Below are positions 5,476 through 10,009 of a stretch of DNA of 10,009 nt, one piece after another; position 1 is the first letter of the stretch; the number at the start of each line of letters is the position of its first letter. The position numbers were made by a program, and so were the translations under genes. The notes under the pieces are model-generated. The model made no database searches. It was not told the DNA's origin and saw nothing but the letters and a program-made list of their open reading frames with translations. Origin of the DNA: Chitinophagaceae bacterium (GTDB lineage: Bacteria; Bacteroidota; Bacteroidia; Chitinophagales; Chitinophagaceae); the NCBI GenBank assembly GCA_021323155.1, contig JAJTCI010000061.1, forward strand, positions 1 through 10,009, in the 5' to 3' direction.

Positions 5476-5503
5476 CCTAATTTCCGGCCTGCATTCCCGA
5501 TCG

Positions 5504-8500
5504 ATGAGAAGTTTACTTTGCCTTGCAATCACTTTATTCCTTTTTACCGGGAAAGTCCTGTCACAGACCTATGCGTTAACCAGTACGTTGAACGGCCAGA
5601 CGATCAACACCTGTTCCGGAACGTTTTATGACTCCAGTCCCGGCGATGGCACTTACGGCCACAACCAGGATTACACGGTCACCTTTTGTCCTGGTACAGC
5701 GAACCGGGCCATACGCCTTGATTTTTTCCTGATGGACCTGGCGTTCAACGACAGCATGATCATTTATGATGGCGCGAATACCTCCGCGCCTGTCCTGATC
5801 ACATTCGATTACCTGAACCTGAATGCCAACTCGGTGGTAGCTACCAACGCGGCAGGCTGCCTCACGATACGTTTCAAATCTGATAACGCAAGCACCGCGC
5901 GTGGCTGGCAGGCCACCATACGTTGTGCCCAACCCTGCCAGGCATTTTCCGGAACGCTCGTTACCACGCCACCGGCAGACGCCAATGGGATCGTGAATGT
6001 GTGCCTGGGTGATTTTATTACGCTGGCGGCCAATATCACCTACCCGAACAATGGCACCAACTATACGCAGTCGAATGCGTTGTCGACCTTCCGATGGAAA
6101 ACGGGGTTTTCAAATGACACCTCTGGCCTGGGATTACACACCATCACAAAAAGGATCGTCCAGCAGGCCGGGTATAAAGTAAGGCTCACCGTAACCGATA
6201 CCAATGGTTGCAAGCTTGACACTGTCTTGAACCTGAAAGTGCGCTCGTCTGCCAAACCATTATTTAAGATTGCTCAGCCGCCCGCCATTTGCCTGGGTGA
6301 TACCGCTACCATGCAATCGAATTATACGCTGGCACAAGGCGCGTTCGCCATACCACCCTTTTCCGGTAAATCACTGTTCCTCCCGGATGGTGTAGGCATT
6401 ACCCATTCCGATACGATAAAGATCTCCGACTTTTCACCGGGCCAGACGCTTACCAATATCAACCAGTTCCTCGGCGTATTCATGACCATGGAACATTCCT
6501 ACCTCGGGGACCTGGAGATCAAACTGGTAGCACCGAATGGCGCGGTGATCACCCTGAAACAAAATCCCGGTGGCGCCGGAACATTCCTGGGCGAGCCGGT
6601 AGACAATGAAGGACAGCCAGGTGTTAGTGGCGTGGGTTATCAATATGGATTTACCAATAGTCCCACCTATGGAACGATGGTAGCTGAAGCGGGTGCCCAT
6701 ACGCATACATTCACCGACGTGCTGGGAACTACTTACACCAATGCAAGCTATCTGCCGGCTGGAAATTATACACCGGTGACACCGCTGACGGCGCTACTTG
6801 GGACGCCGTTGAACGGGAACTGGATCATACAGATCAAAGACTACCTCGCGATCGATAATGGATACATTTTTAACTGGAGGCTGTCCTTCGCCAATACATT
6901 ATACCCCAACCTGGAAACCTATTCAATCGGCGCGAAAACGATCGCCTGGCAACCCACGGCGGGTTTGGTGTACAGTTCGGGTGTTGTGGCCAAGACATCA
7001 CCGGCCACCTCGGGCAATTTCAATTATACTTTCCGTATCGTGGACAGCGCGAACTGCACTTACGATACAATCGTGAAAGTGACCGTTAACCCCAACCCCA
7101 ACAAACCTAACCTTGGCGATGATAAGATCATGTGCACAGCGGGCACTATCCCGATAACCGTGCTGAACATACAGGGCGGCGTTCAATACACCTGGGGGCA
7201 TGGCGGAAGCGGAACCACGACTAACGTCTCGCAGCTCGGTACCTATACCATCGCCGTGCGGAATGTATTCAATTGTTTCCGCCGCGATACGATCAACGTG
7301 GTAGCCGATCCGTCCATCGGGATCAACCTGGGGAACGACGTGATGTATTGCGCTTCCGGGACGAATATCCTCCAACCCACCACCACCGGCGCGCTGGTGA
7401 ACTTCAACTGGAGTAATGGCAGTACGGGGAATTCTTTACAGATCAATTCGCCCGGTACGTACTGGGTACAGGGTACGACCGCCGCGTCCTGCAGTGTAAG
7501 GGATACGATCGTTGTGACGGACAATCCTATCAACAGCTGGACGATGCCGCCAGATTCTTCGATCTGCGGCAGCGATATGCTTGTCACCATCAGCAACGCG
7601 CCTGCGGGCACAAACTTTACCTGGTATGACGCTGCCGGGGGGAACGCACATTGGTTCAGCGTATCCGGCACCTATAGCACCACCGCGGATTATGTGGGCT
7701 GCCTGAAGCAGGATGACATTACACTCGTGATCAATCCTGTACCGCAACTGAGCCTGGGGAACGATACGATGTTCTGCGCTTCGTCACCGAACGTGCTGCA
7801 GCCCGACATTTTCGGGACAGTAACCAGCTACCAATGGAACAACAATTCCACTAATACTATGCTTCCGATCAGCGGCAGCGGATTGTACTGGCTGGAAGTG
7901 TCAACGGCGAACGGTTGCAAGGCGCGCGATACGATCAACGTGATCGATAACCCGATCAACAACTGGCAGGCACCGTCCGACACCAGTACCTGCGGAAATA
8001 ACTTATTTGTCGCGCTCTCCAATTTCCCTGCGGGAACCAATTTCACCTGGTCTGACGCGGTAACGGGCAGTACGCGGAGCTTTAGTTCGTCCGGCAGCTT
8101 TGGCATCACCGCCGATCATGCCGGTTGCCTGAAACAGGATGCGATGGATGTGGGCGTTCATCCCGTACCTACCATTAGCCTGGGTAACGATACGATGTAT
8201 TGCGCATCCAGCCCGAACATATTGCAGCCTGCAACTACTGGCAGCATCGCCAGTTACCAATGGAACAACGGCGGTGCGGCATCTTCATTACCGATCACAA
8301 ATACAGGAATGTACTGGCTGGAGGTGACCACCGATATGGGCTGCAAAGCAAGAGATACGGTGAACGTTGCGAATAACCCTATCAACAATTGGCTTGCGCC
8401 CAACGATACAAGCATCTGTGGTACCAGCCACCAGGTTGTACTGGGTAATTACCCGGCAGGAACAACGTTCGCGTGGTTTGACGCCAGCACCGCGAACAAT

Positions 8501-9511
8501 CGCGTGTTCACCACTTCCGGCAACTATACAATTACCGCGAACTATATTGGTTGCCTGAAGCAGGACGCTATAGACGTGGGCGTGCACCCTATTCCCGTAG
8601 TGAACCTGGGTAACGATACGATGTACTGCGCCACGAACCCCAATGTATTGCAGTCGACCATTACCGGTAACATCTCGGGTTTAACGTGGAATACCGGGGC
8701 GACCGCCGCATCGCTGCCCATTACCGCTAATGGAACCTATTGGCTGGAGGCGAATACGGCATTCGGTTGCAAACACCGTGATACGATCATCGTCACCAAC
8801 AACCCGCTCAACGCATGGCGCGCGCTGGCGGACACCAGCATCTGCGATGAGACAGTATATAACGCTTCGCTGAAGAACTACCCGGCCGGTACCGATTTCA
8901 CCTGGTACGATGGAACGAAAGGCGCTTCGCATTCATTTGATTCGGCAGGCAGCTATAAAGTCCTGGCTGATCTTATCGGGTGCCTGAAGCAGGACAGCGT
9001 AGCGGTAGCGGTGCGCCCCTTGCCGGTGGTTGAAGTAGGCAATGACAGCACACTCTGCTATGGTTTCACGATGCCGTTGAAGGTTTACCATCCAGGTGCC
9101 AGTTATCTCTGGAGTAATGGCAGGACCGACAGCGCGATAACAGCAGGACAAGGCGGTATCATCTGGGCACAGGCAACGCTGAATGGATGCAGCTACCGCG
9201 ACAGCATGACGCTGGCTTACGTGGATTGCAGTTGCAACGTGAGCATACCCAACGCGTTTTCGCCCAATGGTGATGGCGTGAACGACGTGTTCAAAGTGCA
9301 TATCGAATGTATACCGAAGGATTATGTGCTGACAGTCTATAACCGTTTCGGCCAGACTATCTTCCGGACGAGCGATATTGCCAAAGGCTGGAATGGCAAA
9401 CTCAAACAGAGTGAAATGCCGGTGGGCACTTACTATTATGTCCTCACCTATTTTAACGAAGGGCAGCAGAAGAAAGAATTGTACAAGGGGTACGTGGTGC
9501 TGCTGAAATAA
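5504..9511 (+). CDS. Large T9SS type B secreted protein: CUB, PKD-like, P domain, Ig-like repeats
   Basis: A 1335-residue surface or secreted protein. The start is the ATG at 5504, which gives the signal peptide MRSLLCLAITLFLFTGKVLS with cleavage near Gln21; a longer frame from 5438 would bury it. Order of parts: CUB-like domain at about 34-141 (Cys37, 62, 119, 141; NDSMIIYDG; ends in RGWQATIRC); PKD-like domain at about 165-247 (VRLTVTDTNGC); proprotein-convertase-type P domain at about 290-462 (HSYLGDLEIKLVAPNG, NGNWIIQIKDYLAIDNG); a linker PKD-like segment to 530; one Ig-like module at 537; four 142-residue repeats starting at 609, 751, 893 and 1035; a last module at 1178; and a gliding-motility/T9SS type B sorting domain at about 1245-1335 (IPNAFSPNGDGVNDVF, YNRFGQTIF, GTYYYVL, YKGYVVLLK). 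No protease or other catalytic domain is seen, so an adhesive or structural role is likely but inferred. It ends three bases from the convergent gene's stop. Confidence 0.9.
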   Translation: MRSLLCLAITLFLFTGKVLSQTYALTSTLNGQTINTCSGTFYDSSPGDGTYGHNQDYTVTFCPGTANRAIRLDFFLMDLAFNDSMIIYDGANTSAPVLITFDYLNLNANSVVATNAAGCLTIRFKSDNASTARGWQATIRCAQPCQAFSGTLVTTPPADANGIVNVCLGDFITLAANITYPNNGTNYTQSNALSTFRWKTGFSNDTSGLGLHTITKRIVQQAGYKVRLTVTDTNGCKLDTVLNLKVRSSAKPLFKIAQPPAICLGDTATMQSNYTLAQGAFAIPPFSGKSLFLPDGVGITHSDTIKISDFSPGQTLTNINQFLGVFMTMEHSYLGDLEIKLVAPNGAVITLKQNPGGAGTFLGEPVDNEGQPGVSGVGYQYGFTNSPTYGTMVAEAGAHTHTFTDVLGTTYTNASYLPAGNYTPVTPLTALLGTPLNGNWIIQIKDYLAIDNGYIFNWRLSFANTLYPNLETYSIGAKTIAWQPTAGLVYSSGVVAKTSPATSGNFNYTFRIVDSANCTYDTIVKVTVNPNPNKPNLGDDKIMCTAGTIPITVLNIQGGVQYTWGHGGSGTTTNVSQLGTYTIAVRNVFNCFRRDTINVVADPSIGINLGNDVMYCASGTNILQPTTTGALVNFNWSNGSTGNSLQINSPGTYWVQGTTAASCSVRDTIVVTDNPINSWTMPPDSSICGSDMLVTISNAPAGTNFTWYDAAGGNAHWFSVSGTYSTTADYVGCLKQDDITLVINPVPQLSLGNDTMFCASSPNVLQPDIFGTVTSYQWNNNSTNTMLPISGSGLYWLEVSTANGCKARDTINVIDNPINNWQAPSDTSTCGNNLFVALSNFPAGTNFTWSDAVTGSTRSFSSSGSFGITADHAGCLKQDAMDVGVHPVPTISLGNDTMYCASSPNILQPATTGSIASYQWNNGGAASSLPITNTGMYWLEVTTDMGCKARDTVNVANNPINNWLAPNDTSICGTSHQVVLGNYPAGTTFAWFDASTANNRVFTTSGNYTITANYIGCLKQDAIDVGVHPIPVVNLGNDTMYCATNPNVLQSTITGNISGLTWNTGATAASLPITANGTYWLEANTAFGCKHRDTIIVTNNPLNAWRALADTSICDETVYNASLKNYPAGTDFTWYDGTKGASHSFDSAGSYKVLADLIGCLKQDSVAVAVRPLPVVEVGNDSTLCYGFTMPLKVYHPGASYLWSNGRTDSAITAGQGGIIWAQATLNGCSYRDSMTLAYVDCSCNVSIPNAFSPNGDGVNDVFKVHIECIPKDYVLTVYNRFGQTIFRTSDIAKGWNGKLKQSEMPVGTYYYVLTYFNEGQQKKELYKGYVVLLK
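7328..9034 (+). repeat. Four in-frame 426-bp tandem repeats in the secreted protein gene
   Basis: Copies of the LGND(T/V)M(Y/F)C motif begin at 7328, 7754, 8180 and 8606, exactly 426 bases apart, and a diverged one follows at 9035 (429 bases later). Each unit encodes two different modules of about 71 residues. The first runs from LGNDTMYC to GCKARDTI. The second runs from SICG through PAGTxFxWxDA to GCLKQD. Each module keeps two Cys that could form a disulfide. Related DNA such as CCTGGGTAACGATACGATGT is shared between units at 8180 and 8606. Confidence 0.9.
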
Positions 9512-9514
9512 CAG

Positions 9515-10009
9515 TTACTTCTCCTTTTTATAGTCGAACAGCGTAGCAGTGAATATCGCGCGTTCTTTCTTTTTGAATGCCACGTCCCACTCCCCGTAAT
9601 AACGAAGCACTTTCGGAACGAGCATGTCTTCAAACTGTTCCATTTCCACTTCCATCGTTACGTTGAAGTCATATACGCCCGCGTCGTAGCTCAGTGAATA
9701 GGTGCGCGCGAGTATCTGCATCTTATCCATGTCGAACCAGGTGGTCATGGAATCGATCACGATGTCGTCCATGTCCGCATCTTCCTTCGGGCGGGCGGTA
9801 AAAACGTAAGCAGGCTTGCCATGGTAATCGCTGCGCTCAATCCTGAAATCATAGAGCTGGATGGCATCCGGTTCGAAGATGTTCACCTTATCGCCCATGA
9901 AGGGAATGCCTTTGATCTTTTTACCCGGGTTGAAAAAAAGCGTCTTGAGTTGTTCTTTGTGCTTCTCGGTTCCGCTCTTGCCTTTCACCGATATTTCCGT
10001 ACCCTGTAC
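9515..10009 (-). CDS. Unknown protein, C-terminal part (runs off right edge)
   Basis: The minus-strand frame is open from the right edge to a TAA at 9515-9517 and encodes at least 165 residues. A GTG at 9988 is in frame, but codons before it (VQGTEIS) continue the same chain, so the true start is outside the window. The visible part is rich in charged and aromatic residues, with alternating patterns typical of beta sheet: YHGKPAYVFTARPK, then WFDMDKMQILARTYSLSYDA, then DFNVTMEVEMEQF, and it ends YYGEWDVAFKKKERAIFTAT followed by LFDYKKEK. No catalytic motif, transmembrane segment or sorting domain is visible. I do not recognise the family; it could be the tail of a surface-associated Bacteroidota protein, which is a guess. 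It is convergent with the giant secreted-protein gene, with three bases between stop codons. Confidence 0.75.
   Translation of the reverse strand, partial: VQGTEISVKGKSGTEKHKEQLKTLFFNPGKKIKGIPFMGDKVNIFEPDAIQLYDFRIERSDYHGKPAYVFTARPKEDADMDDIVIDSMTTWFDMDKMQILARTYSLSYDAGVYDFNVTMEVEMEQFEDMLVPKVLRYYGEWDVAFKKKERAIFTATLFDYKKEK

Noticed and set aside
5438..5503. Upstream start for the giant secreted protein, overlapping rluD
   Set aside because: It would place 22 polar residues before a clear signal peptide; the ATG at 5504 gives a normal N terminus.
9986..9988. GTG as true start of the right-edge gene
   Set aside because: The frame stays open and coding-like to the window edge, so the gene most likely begins outside.

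Overview
The window looks like chromosomal DNA of a Bacteroidota bacterium, most likely of the Chitinophagaceae/Chitinophaga type. That placement is inferred from four things: a gliding/type IX secretion (T9SS type B) C-terminal sorting domain, several matches to the Bacteroidota -7 promoter motif TAnnTTTG, mixed GTG/TTG/ATG starts, and short-unit intergenic repeat arrays. Nothing in it looks like a phage, an insertion sequence or a CRISPR array.

Layout. 1-127 (-): the first 42 codons of a secreted protein that runs off the left edge. 128-805: a gene-free, repeat-rich stretch with three arrays of an 11-bp CCCGA-centred unit and two copies of a CACATAG palindrome that share a TCCAGTCCTGGA core. 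806-1708 (-): a sugar-phosphate-type nucleotidyltransferase. It is divergent from 1772-2659 (+), a PLP-dependent ACC deaminase/D-cysteine desulfhydrase family enzyme. 2697-3485 (+): a secreted protein of unknown function. It converges on 3511-4284 (-), lipB (octanoyltransferase). lipB is divergent from 4428-5471 (+), an RluD-type 23S rRNA pseudouridine synthase. 5504-9511 (+): a 1335-aa secreted multidomain protein with CUB, PKD-like and P domains, four regular 142-aa repeats and a T9SS type B sorting domain. 9515-10009 (-): the C-terminal part of an unknown protein that runs off the right edge.

The genes do not form one pathway. Housekeeping functions (lipoate attachment, rRNA modification, nucleotide-sugar synthesis, amino-acid catabolism) sit between cell-surface or secreted proteins. 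Most genes appear to be single transcription units, with divergent or convergent neighbours and several visible -7 motifs.

The most interesting structure lies in the non-coding and repeat DNA. A 7-bp repeat family fills the lipB/rluD divergent promoter region, supplies two bases of the rluD -7 element, and also occurs in inverted orientation inside the lipB reading frame, where it encodes three 7-residue repeats. Both divergent promoters lie only four bases from their start codons, which suggests leaderless mRNAs. No clearly new enzymatic or defence system is visible.
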